From assembly GCA_023014335.1 (NCBI GenBank), contig JAECYW010000007.1:1612001-1676000 (forward strand): DNA of 64,000 bases, read 5' to 3'. Positions 10,975 to 23,182 of the stretch are shown here, in pieces (position 1 is the first letter of the stretch; every line of letters starts with the position of its first letter). This DNA comes from Galerina marginata (Eukaryota > Basidiomycota > Agaricomycetes > Agaricales > Galerinaceae). A program made the translations under genes and the position numbers. The notes below the pieces were generated by a model. The model saw only the letters and a list, made by a program, of their open reading frames with translations. It searched no databases and was not told the origin of the DNA.

Positions 10975-12540
10975 TTACAGCAGTCCAAAGATACTCAAGG
11001 CAATGGTAATACTGGTCCAGGCGAAATGACCAGGGGATAGTGAGAGAGCATGGCTGCTCTTTGATCCAGGGACCGGTAAGAAGTGGGCAGCATCTGCTTT
11101 TTGTTGCTCGAGGTTTTGCTAGCATTATTCATAAGTAACTGTTGAAGAATGGACATAAAATGTATGGGCCTACTTTGAACGCAACAAGACCAACGATAAC
11201 ACCAAGTGCGAAGAAAACAAAGGCCTGGACGAGCCAAATGAAGCCCCACACTAGAAGAAAGGCGTCACAGATGTATTTAGTGGAGACAAACATGAAGCCC
11301 ACCTCTAGATGGGCAACATCCACAGATCCTGGCGAACTCCGAGGCATCGGAAGTATTCACCTTCCGAGCTAGGGTATCGTCTAAAAAGGGTCAATAAAGA
11401 AAAGAAAAGAAAGTCGCCAGAGTTCTCTCACCGACTACATCCCAGAGGACGTACATGCAAGACATGACGCCGATAAACAAGATCTTTGAGGAAATCAGTA
11501 TATAAACGGAAGATAAGAAGGAGCGTTCAAACTCACGAGATATCGAAGTGCAACTCCTCCAGCTACAAACCAAAACAAGACAATCAAGCCAGCCATCCCG
11601 ATAATGAGAAGCCAAGATCTATATCAAAATTTAGCAAAAACCGACCATGTAGAACTGGGAAAACTCACAGCCAATTTTTTCGTGCCCACCATAGGGTGAA
11701 TAGGAAGAATACGGCTAGGACGATGGACGCGATTTTGCTAGCATCAGTGTTGAAACCGCATGCAATCAAACATGCTCCGATAAAAGAAGAGCCCAAGTAT
11801 CCGGCAGGAAGAGTGAGCCATGATATTCCTCCAGACATACTCGTTGCTCCTCCCTCATCAGCTATTGACAAATTTAGGTTCCGAAATTGAGTGCTGAAAG
11901 TGGCTGAACATACGATCGAGTTCAATAGAATAAATCTTTGCGCATGTGAGAACGCCCATAATCGCGTGGCTCATCTAAAAAGTCAAGGGGATTAGTTCTG
12001 GCACTAAGTTTTGTTCTAAATCAAGGAACTCGCTTCATGGAACCCAACGGTTAATAGCCTAACAGGCAATCAGCCGCGCGCTTATGAACTTTGAGTGATT
12101 TTTAGCTTACTTGAAGGGGTATACTGGCGATAAAGTGCGAGTTTAAAAGTCGTTCGATTTTCCATCGAAAAGAAGCAACTTACTGATGACCCGCAGATAG
12201 GGCATATGCCTTCAAAAACCCATTAAAATTACGACGTTGGAGCATAGCTAGACCTTGACGCACCACAGAATGAATATGACCACGACATACACTCCAGCTA
12301 CAATCAGCGTATCCCTCTGAGTTTCGTTCGGCGTTACTTGCGTTTTAAAATCTCGGAGGAAGAGCTGTCCGGGCTGCGGATGAGCCGCCAAAGGGACGCC
12401 GATGTTGTTGTGGTCAACATAGGGCATAGCGTATGGACTGAGGGTATATGAGGTATGGGTATAGGATGCGGCCTGGTGATATGGTAAAGTAGAAAGGAGA
12501 GATGCCAAGAGAGGCTGTTGACTTGGTTGAAAGCGTCCAT
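10975..12540 (-). CDS. M50B-like integral membrane zinc metallopeptidase
   Basis: The peptidase M50B-like family is multi-pass, with a membrane-buried HExxH zinc site. I join MDAFNQ (ATG at 12540), AASYTHTSYTLSPY..., DTLIVAGVYVVVIFIL, WHMPYLRVI, IYPFK, LLTVGFHE, MSHAIMGVLTCAKIYSIELD, DEGGATSMSGGISWLTLPAGY, LGSSFIGACLIACGF, then two hydrophobic exons including FIGVMSCMYVLWDVV and WGFIWLVQAFVFFALGVIVG. The tail is QNLEQQKADAAHFLPVPGS and ends at 10975. The active site HEMSH is assembled across an intron (11975..12033) with a GC-AG boundary. The LPAGYLGS motif is also intact. At least nine exons are present, some very short (about 17-20 nt near 12180-12200). The substrate is unknown; the place is likely ER or Golgi. 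Confidence 0.85.
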
Positions 12541-12761
12541 GTTCGGTCCAAAAGTTCCCGCGAGCCGCTCAGCAAGCGACCGACGTCTAAATTTAACTTG
12601 GCACTGCTATAATTAGATAACCCTCCATTGGTGCTCAGCGCTCAGCACCTGCTGTCTCGAACATAAATTATCTACGTAGAGCTATTGTTGGTTAAAGTAA
12701 CAATTAACAAACGGACGACAGTACTGATGGGTAATCCAGGGATAAGGGTACTTTTTGACAC

Positions 12762-14399
12762 TTACAATTCTTCAGCCACAAATTCGACAAAATCGAGCTG
12801 CGGACAACTATCCGTCATGACACGGATGGCTATGTTCTTCTGAAGTGCGGTGAGAGGATCAACCTTCGACAATGTCACGACCTTCACGCGTTTCAGGTTC
12901 GGGAATTGAACAAGCAATTCCGTGAGTTTTGTCGCCAAGGGAAATGGCAATGAGTACACCTTGATGTGGACTTCAAGGTGAGTGATTAAGGTGCGGACAC
13001 CTATAGTCCTCGTATTGGCTGTCGAGTCGGCGTCAGCGAGTGGAGCTAGCCATGTGGTTGGAATGGACCCAAATGAAAGCGCCAGATGAAGCTCGGTCAT
13101 TGATTTGAGGCGGGGGAAACTGGAATCTAACGGGTCGTCTAATATGCCGAGAGTAAAGTTCTGCTCATGGGGAACACGCAGGAGAATCGTGGTGGATGAG
13201 AGTAAAGGAGTCGATATATCAGTCGTGACACGGAGAAAAGGGACGAGCGCATGTGGTGGTGCTGATAGGTATGCGAGTTTTCCAAGTTTTCTAATTGAAA
13301 GGGACCGTTGGGACTCGGTGAATCTAAAACTTCGTCCGAGGGATAGTTTCCGGATATTATGGTGACGATTGATAAACTTGAATAAGTCCGAAAGTCGAAA
13401 TGTACAAGAGTCGAGGGATAAATTGGTAAGCATCGGAATCGTAACACAGGGCAAGATTAAGGCCCAAGAGTGTGCACCGATACAAAGCTGTTGGGAGATG
13501 GAGAGGAAGGTGATACGTGAACTATTGAGTACCTCGATCGTCCAGCGAGCGAGATGTGGGTGAAACGACACGGAAGAATGGAGATGAATGGCTTCGAGAT
13601 TGTTACTCTTTGCATTACTGGCTGATGCTCGGAATAGGCTTGCTAGGGGTCGAAGGCTTTGCCAGTATATCCTTGCTCCCCAACCAAAGTCGAGAGGGAT
13701 GGTTTCGTCAATATTGTCCATTACTGGACGTTGGGAGCCACAGTAAGTGATTGCAAGGGACATGCACCCACTGTTGATGACGGCGTCTAACAGTTCTATG
13801 AGTTCACTCTGCAACTCGCTCGGCACCCCATAGCTCGGCACAATATTCGGGACAACTTCAGACACCGGAGTCCGTAATACGAGGTCGAAAAGCGACAGGT
13901 TGATAATGTTCTGAAAGTCAATGGTAACTTCCCGCAACGACGAAAGATTTCGTGTGATGAGGCCGTGCAGGGCACGTAATTCGCGCTTTAGTTCACCGGG
14001 CGGTTTTTCACAATCAAGGGGATAGTGCAGGCGCGTGAGTGAAGTCTTGAAGAGAGTTACGTTCAAAGCTCTGAGGACGTCTCGAGAGTTGTAGTCGAAC
14101 AACACGAGCCTATCATTCGGTCGGGAACCAAAGCTTCTGCGTGAAAGGTAGAGAGGGAGGGACATATGGTTCATGCGTCTTGAGAGCAGGGAAAGACCGT
14201 AAAGGTCGTCTTCTGGCAGGTGTCCTAGAATGTATAGGATGATTTCGTTCGGAAGGTCCATGAAGTTAACTCGAGGGGTTGGTCTCTCTGAGTCCGAAAC
14301 GTGTTTGCCCTCTGAATCGTCGCGTCTTGGTTGCTGTCTCGTCGATCCCTCTTGTGCCACACAAGAAATGGATTGGGGCAGAACTTGGGATGACTCCAT
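12762..14399 (-). CDS. F-box protein
   Basis: A single-exon frame of 545 residues from the ATG at 14399 (MESSQVLPQS); the frame continues upstream only through a non-ATG start. An F-box sits near residues 45-85: FMDLPNEIILYILGHLPEDD, then LYGLSLLSRRMNHMSLPLYL. The rest is leucine-rich without regular LRR signatures (for example LTNLSLDSCTFRLSDLFKF), as in many agaric F-box proteins. F-box proteins link SKP1-cullin ubiquitin ligases to substrates; the target is unknown. It is not closely similar to the pair at 30-34 kb. Confidence 0.85.
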   Translation of the reverse strand: MESSQVLPQSISCVAQEGSTRQQPRRDDSEGKHVSDSERPTPRVNFMDLPNEIILYILGHLPEDDLYGLSLLSRRMNHMSLPLYLSRRSFGSRPNDRLVLFDYNSRDVLRALNVTLFKTSLTRLHYPLDCEKPPGELKRELRALHGLITRNLSSLREVTIDFQNIINLSLFDLVLRTPVSEVVPNIVPSYGVPSELQSELIELLDAVINSGCMSLAITYCGSQRPVMDNIDETIPLDFGWGARIYWQSLRPLASLFRASASNAKSNNLEAIHLHSSVSFHPHLARWTIEVLNSSRITFLSISQQLCIGAHSWALILPCVTIPMLTNLSLDSCTFRLSDLFKFINRHHNIRKLSLGRSFRFTESQRSLSIRKLGKLAYLSAPPHALVPFLRVTTDISTPLLSSTTILLRVPHEQNFTLGILDDPLDSSFPRLKSMTELHLALSFGSIPTTWLAPLADADSTANTRTIGVRTLITHLEVHIKVYSLPFPLATKLTELLVQFPNLKRVKVVTLSKVDPLTALQKNIAIRVMTDSCPQLDFVEFVAEEL

Positions 14400-15089
14400 T
14401 ATCGCGTCCGTTGGTAAGTTCCTGAACCCTATCTTGTCTGGCTCGAAAGAGATGACCACAATGAGAAGAAACTCACCAGTATTTGCCAGCGGTCTATCGT
14501 TTCAAGCGCGTTGGTTAACGAGATGCAGCGTGTTGTAAGTGAACACAAAAGGCATGAAATGTTTATATAGTTAGTTCGGCTAACCTTAAATGACTGTCAA
14601 GCCAGGCTGTACAACCGCCGGACGGGGCTTGGCTTCGGAGGACAGCTATCCTGGAACAGGAATTTTTGGGATTAGATAAAATCTATACATAGCTTTCTCA
14701 GCGAGAGTGACTCTTGGAAAGATGGAGATGAGGGGCGGAATCGCATTGATTGGAAGGACACGTATCGGTAACATGATGATGGTGATGGAAGACGTAAGAG
14801 AAAGGCGGAATGTGGAACCAGGGCTCCAGTAACCAGTTTGGCTTCAGTCAAATAATACCGATATTCCCAGTATTGCATCTCAATTTCCAGATCCAACAAA
14901 ATGCTGGCAAGAAACAGGATAATTACACACATGTAAAAGAAAACAAGGAGAATAAATACTGTGACAATGTGAGTAATTATATAGTACATGTCATGGCCTC
15001 CTGCCAAACAAAACAGAACTCGTCGTCTACGAATATATAGCAATTATACCTTCACCAGAAAAGGGGCCAGGGTATAGATGCAAATCCAC
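14400..15089. other. Intergenic, upstream of F-box gene and downstream of Rab copy A
   Basis: No supported gene. A hydrophobic minus-strand frame (14672..15043) is AT-driven and lies where the Rab copy A 3' UTR is expected. I do not call it. Confidence 0.45.
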
Positions 15090-16122
15090 TTAACAGCATC
15101 CAGGCTTGGCGGGGTTCGAGTCTGTGGTTGGTCCAACGCTAATGCTAGCCTTCGGAGGCTCGATGTTCGATGTGGATGACTCGAGCGACTTGCTTGAGAC
15201 AATGCGGTAGATATCTGTGCTTTGCCTAAGCTACAATCAAAAATATACGCGAGGGAGCCGTACCAGTAAGAATGGTCTGGAAAGCAGACTCAACATTCGA
15301 GGCGTCCAGGGCTGATGTTTCGATGAAAGACAGGCCGTTCTCAGCTGATACCAGGTATGTCAGAACATGTCAAAGCACTACAGCAATCGCTTACTCACCT
15401 GAAAACCCCTTCGCCTCGTCAGTTGGCACAGCTCTGAGGTGGTTCAAATCACTCTTGTTGCCGACGAGCATAATGACAATATTTGAGTCAGCATGATCCC
15501 TCAGCTCCTTTAACCATCTTGCCACACTCGCGTAGGTTCCATGCTTGGAGATATCATACACCAGCAGAGCCCCAACAGCACCCCGGTAATAGCTGAAGGG
15601 GATAAGAAATTGGTTGAATAAATTGATCACTCCAACTGGGACCATGCTCACGCAGCAGTAATAGCCCGGTATCGTTCTTGGCCAGCTGAGGACGACGAGT
15701 GAGTGATCTCTGCTTCACTCATGCAGAAAGAACCCACCGGTATCCCAAATCTGGGCCTTCAGAGTCTTTCCATCCACGTTAATCGACCTAGTAGCAAACT
15801 CTACACCAATGGTCGACTTGGACTGGAGGTTGAACTCGTTACGAGTGAATCGCGAAAGCACTGGATATGAAGGACATGAATTGACAGGGTCCCTATTCAC
15901 AACCTGTGTCGTTTGAAGCACGTACAGTTACTATATAGTCAACCAAGATCAGTAAGACGATGCAACCTGCCAAAAACCCAATGAAAACGTACGTTTTCCC
16001 AACGCCAGAGTCGCCAATCAGAACAATCTGTATACAGTTGCAATTAGATGTAACCCACAACGCTCAGCTTCGTCTAGGAACTTTACCTTGAAGAGATAAT
16101 CGTAGTTGCTTCCGTCAGCCAT
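15090..16122 (-). CDS. Rab11/Ypt3-type small GTPase, tandem copy A
   Basis: Rab11/Ypt3 GTPases direct exocytic and recycling traffic at the trans-Golgi and endosomes. Start [12 protein letters not shown] at 16122. The P-loop is [12 protein letters not shown], completed by a 5-nt micro-exon (15926..15930) to give [16 protein letters not shown]. Then come the effector region [20 protein letters not shown], switch [28 protein letters not shown] and [12 protein letters not shown]. The C-terminus is ...SNPAKPGCC, a CC prenylation motif for geranylgeranylation. All GTPase motifs are intact; P-loop Ser is replaced by Thr, a conservative change. It is the distal member of a three-gene tandem array in one orientation. 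Confidence 0.9.
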
Positions 16123-16585
16123 TGTAGTTCGTAGAGAAGATGCACAGCACGCCGAAACGCACGCCTAATGTCAAGGGGCGAAGTTTACCACGGAGGAAGC
16201 GATTGCAGGTCCTACTTATACTGTCTTCTCTTCACAACGCGCTGATTATTCGACATGTCAGCAGTCTTTCGACATCAGTGATAGAGAGAGAAGCGTTTGG
16301 GTTCTTGATAGTCAGGGACTGGACAATAAATAGATGGCGCGTAAGAAATTCTGAACGTGACAACTTCAGCTGCGCCATTCAGTCAGAACAACTTTTAGTT
16401 TCTCATACAGTACCCTGAATTCTGTCGAACTGGCTGCGAGAAGTCAGATCAATAAACCTTAGTATGTAATTATACATTCCACCCTAAACGTCAAAATATA
16501 TGCAATCCACCCAGAAAACATAAAGTAATATTACTTGGGGAGTGTCCGGTATTTACCAGCACTTGCCGCCTTGGTGGGTGTTCGA
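16123..16585. other. Intergenic between Rab copies A and B
   Basis: Holds the copy A promoter and, at its right end (about 16548..16585), the orphaned former last codons of copy B. They lie just beyond the inserted element and read SNTHQGGKCW and a stop on the minus strand. Confidence 0.6.
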
Positions 16586-17009
16586 TGTCGGAAAAATCAG
16601 GACGGCATTGTAAGCCGAACCGGTTGCAAGGCAGCCGGCTATCATTACAACCCTAATTGCAATGATTGCCGGTTAATTATAAATTTAGAATAATCGTTGC
16701 AAAGATTTAAATGCATTGCAATAAAAGTTGAGCAGCAGTCCAGCTCGTTCTAAGTACCAGAAATTCTACTTTAAAGACTGTAGTGTATCCAGGGGCTCTT
16801 TTAGTACAACATTGCCTGCTTACAGCTTATCTGTACGCACGTAGAGGCCAACGACTTGGCGCCGCTTAAGGGACTTACAATGCCGAACCGGCATTGCAAT
16901 GGAGATCCGGACCATTACAAACTTTCTTCTTCCTTATAAGGTCCTTATGATCTCGGCCGGTCATTTTCGGTCTTAAAACCCTTATAAGGCCGTCCGGATT
17001 TTTCCGACA
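16586..17009. mobile_element. 424-bp MITE-like inverted-repeat element inserted in Rab copy B
   Basis: The ends are a 29-bp terminal inverted repeat: 16586..16614 begins tgtcggaaaaatc and 16981..17009 ends gatttttccgaca, matching at 26 of 29 positions when one is reversed. Subterminal inverted copies of ggcattgtaag lie near 16604 and 16873. The flanks are ...gttcGA and GAgtcaacgg, a 2-bp duplication. Removing the element and one GA restores gttcgagtc, exactly the sequence at the same place in Rab copies A and C, so both paralogs serve as empty sites. No open frame of note lies inside, so it is non-autonomous. The superfamily is not assigned; a GA rather than TA duplication is unusual for Tc1/mariner. 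Confidence 0.85.
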
Positions 17010-18017
17010 GAGTCAACGGCCTGTTCAATGTTAACACCAGGCTCGATATTAATCGTGGACGACTGGAGCAGATTTTTTGAGACGGTGTGGTGGTAGATAT
17101 CTGGACATTTGATGAGCCGGCCGGACAGTAAGGAAAAAAATACGAAGGAATACCAGTGAGGATACTTTGGAAAGCAGATTCGACGGTTGGCTCGGCGGTG
17201 TCCAGCGCTGAAGTTTCGATAAACGACAGACCGTTCGCAGCTAATACGCAGTAAGTCAGAACAGTCAACACACAGCAGTACTTGGATCCTCTACCCACCT
17301 GCAAATGACTTGGCCTCTTCTGCGGGCACAGCTCTCAGCTGCTTCAGGTCGCTCTTGTTGCCGACGAGCATAATGTCAATGTCCGAAATGTGATCCCGCA
17401 GCTCCTTCAACCACGTCGCGACGTTAACGTAGGTAGCATGCTTAGAGATGTCGTACATCAGAAGAACTCCATGGGCACCTCTGTAGTAACTGAGGGAGAT
17501 AAAACCTGAGGTTGGTCAAGCGATCGTTCGAGCGGGAGCCAGGCTCACGCAGAAGTGATAGCCCGAAATCGTTCATGCCCGGCTAAAGGAGGAGCAAGGG
17601 TAAGTAAAGTGTGTGTCCTTCCGTGCAGGAAAAACATGCCTAAATCCCAAATGTGGGCTCTCAAGGTCTTCCCATCCACGGTAACCGACGTCACAGCAAA
17701 GTTTACGCCAATAGTCGGCTTCGACTCGAGATCGAACTCGTTACGCGTGAATCGCGAAAGCACTGGCAATAAAGAACACGATTTAGTTCAGTTCTCTTAT
17801 CCCTAAGTTACATTTGGACTGTGCCGCACAGTTGCTAGACAATCATATCAGTGTGCTGCTGCACTGCCAGACGAACAGAAGACATACGATTTCCCTACAC
17901 CAGAGTCCCCGATAAGAAGAACCTGGCGACAGTAGCTATATGTTAGATGTAGCATGGTATCTTTTAGTCGAAAACTTTTACGTTGAAAAGATAATCGAAG
18001 TAGTCGGCTTTAGCCAT
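16982..18017 (-). CDS. Diverged Rab11-like GTPase, tandem copy B, C-terminus replaced by transposon sequence
   Basis: Start [12 protein letters not shown] at 18017. The P-loop is GDSGVGKS, with the 5-nt micro-exon at 17830..17834. The effector segment is altered ([17 protein letters not shown]). Switch II reads [13 protein letters not shown] instead of [13 protein letters not shown], so the catalytic Gln is His and the preceding Thr is Leu. GNKSD and ETSALD are intact. The last exon runs [10 protein letters not shown]...AVDS, then enters the terminal repeat of the inserted element and ends as VGKIRTAL, so the CC prenylation motif is lost. The intron at 17583..17639 has a GC donor. The gene may be decaying, or may make a soluble, altered GTPase. 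Confidence 0.8.
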
Positions 18018-18466
18018 TGATGGTTCTAAACAAGATGTAAGGTTTTGTTCGCAGCAGGAATGAGCAGGAGGAAGAGGGACATACTAGTCGTAATGGGTGG
18101 CCGCCCATGACTCACAATCCCACATATGATATCTTGCCACGACCGCAGGCCTCAAGTTCAAGCTCTAACTGCGTGGTCTTAAGATTGAAAGGCATGACAT
18201 AACATGGCAGATGGAAGACGGAACCACAGTCGTGACATCTTCATGCGACAACGCGATGCAGCCTAACATATCAATAAACAAGTCGGGCATTCAATCTCAA
18301 TTCCTAGATCTATCGGACTGGCGATGAGAAACATAAAAATTACAAATGAACAAGAAAAAGAGAATTAGCTATGGTAAATGTACATGCCCTCCCCAAAAGA
18401 TGCGCTGCAACAAGTAGGACCCGTCCGCATATCCAGCCACCAGCAACAATACAAGGGAACAATCGC

Positions 18467-19538
<1,072 letters not shown>

Positions 19539-20138
19539 TGTAGATTCTGAGCGAGATCGTAAACGGGAAAGTTTGAAAAGGGCTGGGCGATGGTGAAGGC
19601 AATGAAGAGAGCTGGGGTGTAGCGGAGCTTAAACTATTCAATGCAGGGTCCTGAAATTTTAAAACTCAGCGCCGCCTGCATAACCGTGGTCCCGACCGAT
19701 GCTCCCATACCTTTTGTGCCATCATCGAACATATGCACTGCCCGCCCGCCTCCTATGTTGCGGCGAATGTGGATTAGCTTTCCTGTGCGAAACTGGTTTC
19801 ATCTTTATTCCCCTTGCGCAATTGCCTGGCTCAGGCTCAATGCTCATCATCCGCTGGAACCGGATTTCTTGTGTCATTTCAAACGGCCTAATGACCTGCA
19901 CTTTCCTGGACGAATGTATGATCGATACATAGAGCGTCTCTTGTCGTGAAGAGTGGGCGTTAAAAACTCTTCGGGTCTATCTTCTTACTTGGACCATCCT
20001 CGGGCCGGTCACTGCTATGATTGTATCTTCCTCACGCTTTCTGCACCAGGCCATTCTGCAGTTCTTTGCACACTTGAAAGACTCACGTCTTCTGATAAAT
20101 CGCCCCCTTCCTCTCTATTCGGTTCCTTCGACGTAAAT
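19539..20138. other. Divergent promoter region between Rab copy C (-) and rhamnose mutarotase (+)
   Basis: About 600 bp; both flanking genes start from it. I see no coding frame with support. A pyrimidine-rich tract (20083..20130, rich in ccttcctct) precedes the mutarotase ATG and is probably its leader. Confidence 0.5.
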
Positions 20139-20623
20139 ATGTCAACAGCACCTACGGCTAAAAGGATCTGTCAGATAATCAAGGTTTGTACCCCAATCAC
20201 ATCACCACCTTCACTATCTGATGGGGCATTAACTCTAGTTGAAACCATCTGCAGAGGAAGAATACATAAAGATGCATGCTGCAGTCTGGCCAGGTGTCCT
20301 TGCCGCCCTTGAACGAGCACATGTCACCGATTATTCGATCCACTACTATGCACACCTCCAGCTCTTGATCGCCAACTTCAAATACACAGGTGATGATTAT
20401 GAAGCTGATATGAAGAAGATAGCCGATGACCCGGAGACGCAGAGGTGGTGGAAAGTGACTGATGGCATGCAGGAGAGTTTCAGCGACTCGGCAGAGGGGA
20501 GTGGCAAGGAAATTCCCTGGTGGACGGTAAGTCCTCCGAGAGCTGTATTATTTGCTTACATGCTTGACACCATTTTCCCTGTAGGACTTGCCCGAAGTGT
20601 TCAGGTTCGACGGGAAGTCCTAA
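20139..20623 (+). CDS. L-rhamnose mutarotase family protein
   Basis: Three exons, 20139..20183, 20239..20526 and 20585..20623. MSTAPTAKRICQIIK joins LKPSAEEEYIKMHAAVWPGV, which matches the start of the RhaM/DUF718 family (EYxxxHxxVWP). The next stretch is DYSIHYYAHLQLLIANFKY and the end is QRWWKVTDGMQESF...EIPWWT, then DLPEVFRFDGKS. The conserved His after EEYIKM, the YSI strand and the RWW motif agree with the dimeric ferredoxin-like barrel that interconverts alpha and beta L-rhamnose. It is cytosolic, with no signal peptide. About 123 residues is normal for the family. Confidence 0.93.
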
Positions 20624-20998
20624 ACGTATGCCCGCGGAAATGCTGATATTGTCGGTTCACATGTAACTCATGTTTTTTGTTCCCCAGCGTGTTCTTACAT
20701 AAATAAGGCCATGACTTTCGTTATGAGTAATCTCGCATTAGGCAGATTTTTATGAGAGGGACACACTGGAAAAATTAGGAGTTCCATTAAGTATAACGAT
20801 TGATTTTACAATCGAGGTACATGCAGCTAGGAAGTAACCGGGGTTGTTCGTACAACAAAAATATTGAACCCTAGAAGGGATGAACTCCTACGATGGTTCA
20901 TAACATATACATATCAGTAGTGCAGGTATAAGCATGCCACTGGCAGATAAACTAAATAACGAAAACCTGTAAAAATGATTCTATGGGACCTACCAGCT
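20624..20998. other. Intergenic, convergent gene ends
   Basis: AT-rich gap between the ends of the mutarotase (+) and the DUF6593 gene (-). It holds 3' UTRs and no frame of note. Confidence 0.55.
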
Positions 20999-21768
20999 TC
21001 ATCCCATCATAATGAACTGGCCACCTAGCGTATATAACGTGCTCCCTTGACTAAACTTCTCTTTCATCCGCAGCTTGTGCTCAAGCACTAGAAACGACGT
21101 AATGATTTCAACCTGGACGATGCTGTCTGAACAGTTCATAAGCACAAGTGCTAGCGTTGGTGGGTCTTCGAGCATTTTGGAATATGCGATCGGGGTTTGG
21201 TCTTGAGAATAGAGCTGTCAAAGAAAATTAAACACCGGTATTCGCAAGGAGATGGGCGGTCTTACAGCAAATCTATGTGTGCTATCTGACTTCCAAGTAA
21301 AGCTTCCCGATGGCGTCAATAATTCGGTAGTTCGCCTAGAAGCGAAATCAATTTCGTCAATTAACCGGTCAGCCATGTCACGCTCTTCGAAGCGGCTCAC
21401 TGTATTCCAGGAGGAGATTTCTGGCGCTTCAGCCATTTGCTGAGTCTTATAGACTTGCCACTGCGATGGGCGAAGACGACAGCGTCCGGAAAGATTTCAC
21501 GTCGTTTCACGGTGGCGACCACTCGTTGCTCGGTCAAGTCACACAAATCCGTGCGGGAGACAGCTTTATTGGTCGTAATCCTATACAAAGGACCAGCCCT
21601 AGAATACAGAGTCGCACTGATGACGCTGTTGCGGTCGAAGACCAGATTGAGCCGCCGCTGGGGGTTGACGAGGGTCGAGGTGGACTCTAGAGCCTCGTCG
21701 AGGGGGTCTGACTCGGAGATGATGTAGTCAGAGGAATTGGCCGTTGACAACGAGTATGTGGAGGTCAT
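20999..21768 (-). CDS. DUF6593 domain protein
   Basis: Three exons, 21401..21768, 21266..21335 and 20999..21214, give 217 residues with all phases consistent. The start is MTSTYSLSTANSSDYIISES. The DUF6593 core follows: LYRITTNKAVSRTDLCDL, VVATVKRREIFPDAVVFAHR, then GSFTWKSDSTHRFA, DQTPIAYSKM, TLALVLMNCSDSIVQVEIIT and LVLEHKLRMKEK. This family is abundant in agaric fungi and resembles scramblase-like (tubby-type) beta barrels; its function is not known. No signal peptide or membrane segment is seen. Confidence 0.85.
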
Positions 21769-23077
21769 GGTGACATGGGGATTCACTGGCGGTGGGACAA
21801 GCCGTGAGGGGACGGAGGCGTCGCGGTACCAGTCCACTCGACTTTATGTATGATATGGGTCTGGTCAACGTGATCCACCAAGAAAAGATCAATCTTTGTA
21901 AGGTACAATCGGAGCCAAAAGACGTCAGATTTTTGCAACGAGCTCGGTTGTGTTTTTCCGTTCATAAAATGGTTTCTCAAGGCCGGAATAGTAGTCATGT
22001 CCTGGAAAGGTGACTTTGGTAATTCTAAGGGAGCCATTATTGAACAAGACGGTCTACCTGGATACTTGAGCTTGGACGGAAGGATTGTCCATTACAGGTA
22101 ATGGGTTCAAATTGGGAGTGCAGGGACGAGGGAGACAGGGACAAAGTTGTAAGTCCTCGGTGAGCTCCCAAATATATTCATAGATGTTTGGTTTTAAGGT
22201 TTCCAGCAAATAATTTGTTCCAAGGTCGCTTTCCTTCCTCAGATCTTTCTTGGATCCTTCTTAGAGTTCCAGTTGCGCCCGTTGGTCTCTCCTTTAGAAT
22301 TCGAGAAAATGTCTCGGACTCTGGTACCTCCAGCTCACTAACTTTACTTTGGTTTTCTTTTACCTGGAAAATGGAATCACTAACAAAGGCAGAACTCTGA
22401 ACCAGTACTCAACCAGTACTTAACCTATGGCTTGTAATATTATGTCAACCTACACTGCCAACTGCTCTAGGTGTTCTCGCTCGAATGAAGCTTTGATAGA
22501 CCCAAACAGATTTGATTGTCATCCTTGGATTCCCTTTGGATCTGACAGCTTCGTCGACGTAAAGTGCACGACTCATGATCACCTTCTGTTGACCTATTCT
22601 TCCCACTTGTCGAACATCTACATCTGTGCACTGTATACGAAATGGCTTGAAGTCTTCAAACTTGCTGGCTCATTGGATCAAGATACAGAAAATGATTTGA
22701 CTCATTAGATTCTTTTGACATCCATCTAGAATCGCAGCACCCGACTCTCCTGCTTTCAGGCCGCATTCTTTGAGTGAATTAACTGGTCCACACAAATCTG
22801 AGGGTCTAAAATGAGAAGCGCTGGGTAAAACCCAACCCTCAAACTTTTCGAAGCTGTCTGCCCCGGCGCAGCGTAGAAACGACGTAGAAAGTCAGGAAAT
22901 TAGCGACGTCCAGTAAACTGGTAGCCAGAACTCTTTGCAGTTAGCCCACATACTCTTGAGATAAACTTACTCAAGACATTCCTTCTCTTTGTTTACAGTT
23001 TAAAATTCTTTGAGCATCGTAGGTCAAGACCGGAATGAGATAAAAATAGAACTAGTGCACGGGCCCGTCACACTTAA
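21769..23077. other. Gene-poor stretch, first part
   Basis: No gene supported. A minus-strand open stretch (about 22192..22395) reads like protein (for example SETFSRILKERPTGATGTLR) but has no ATG, no neighbour exon that I can join and no known domain. It could be an exon of a decayed gene. Confidence 0.4.
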
Positions 23078-23182
23078 TTGATTAAAAAGCTCTCACGCTC
23101 TCTTGCTTTGCTGCAACCACCACCATTCCTCCCCGAATCCCTTTCCATTGCTTCCCGTCTTCCAAGGGCGCTTTCTTCACCA

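Noticed and set aside
14672..15043. Hydrophobic minus-strand protein beginning MLYIRRRRVLFCLAGG
   Set aside because: AT-rich sequence in the presumed 3' UTR of Rab copy A, with no family match or splice structure.
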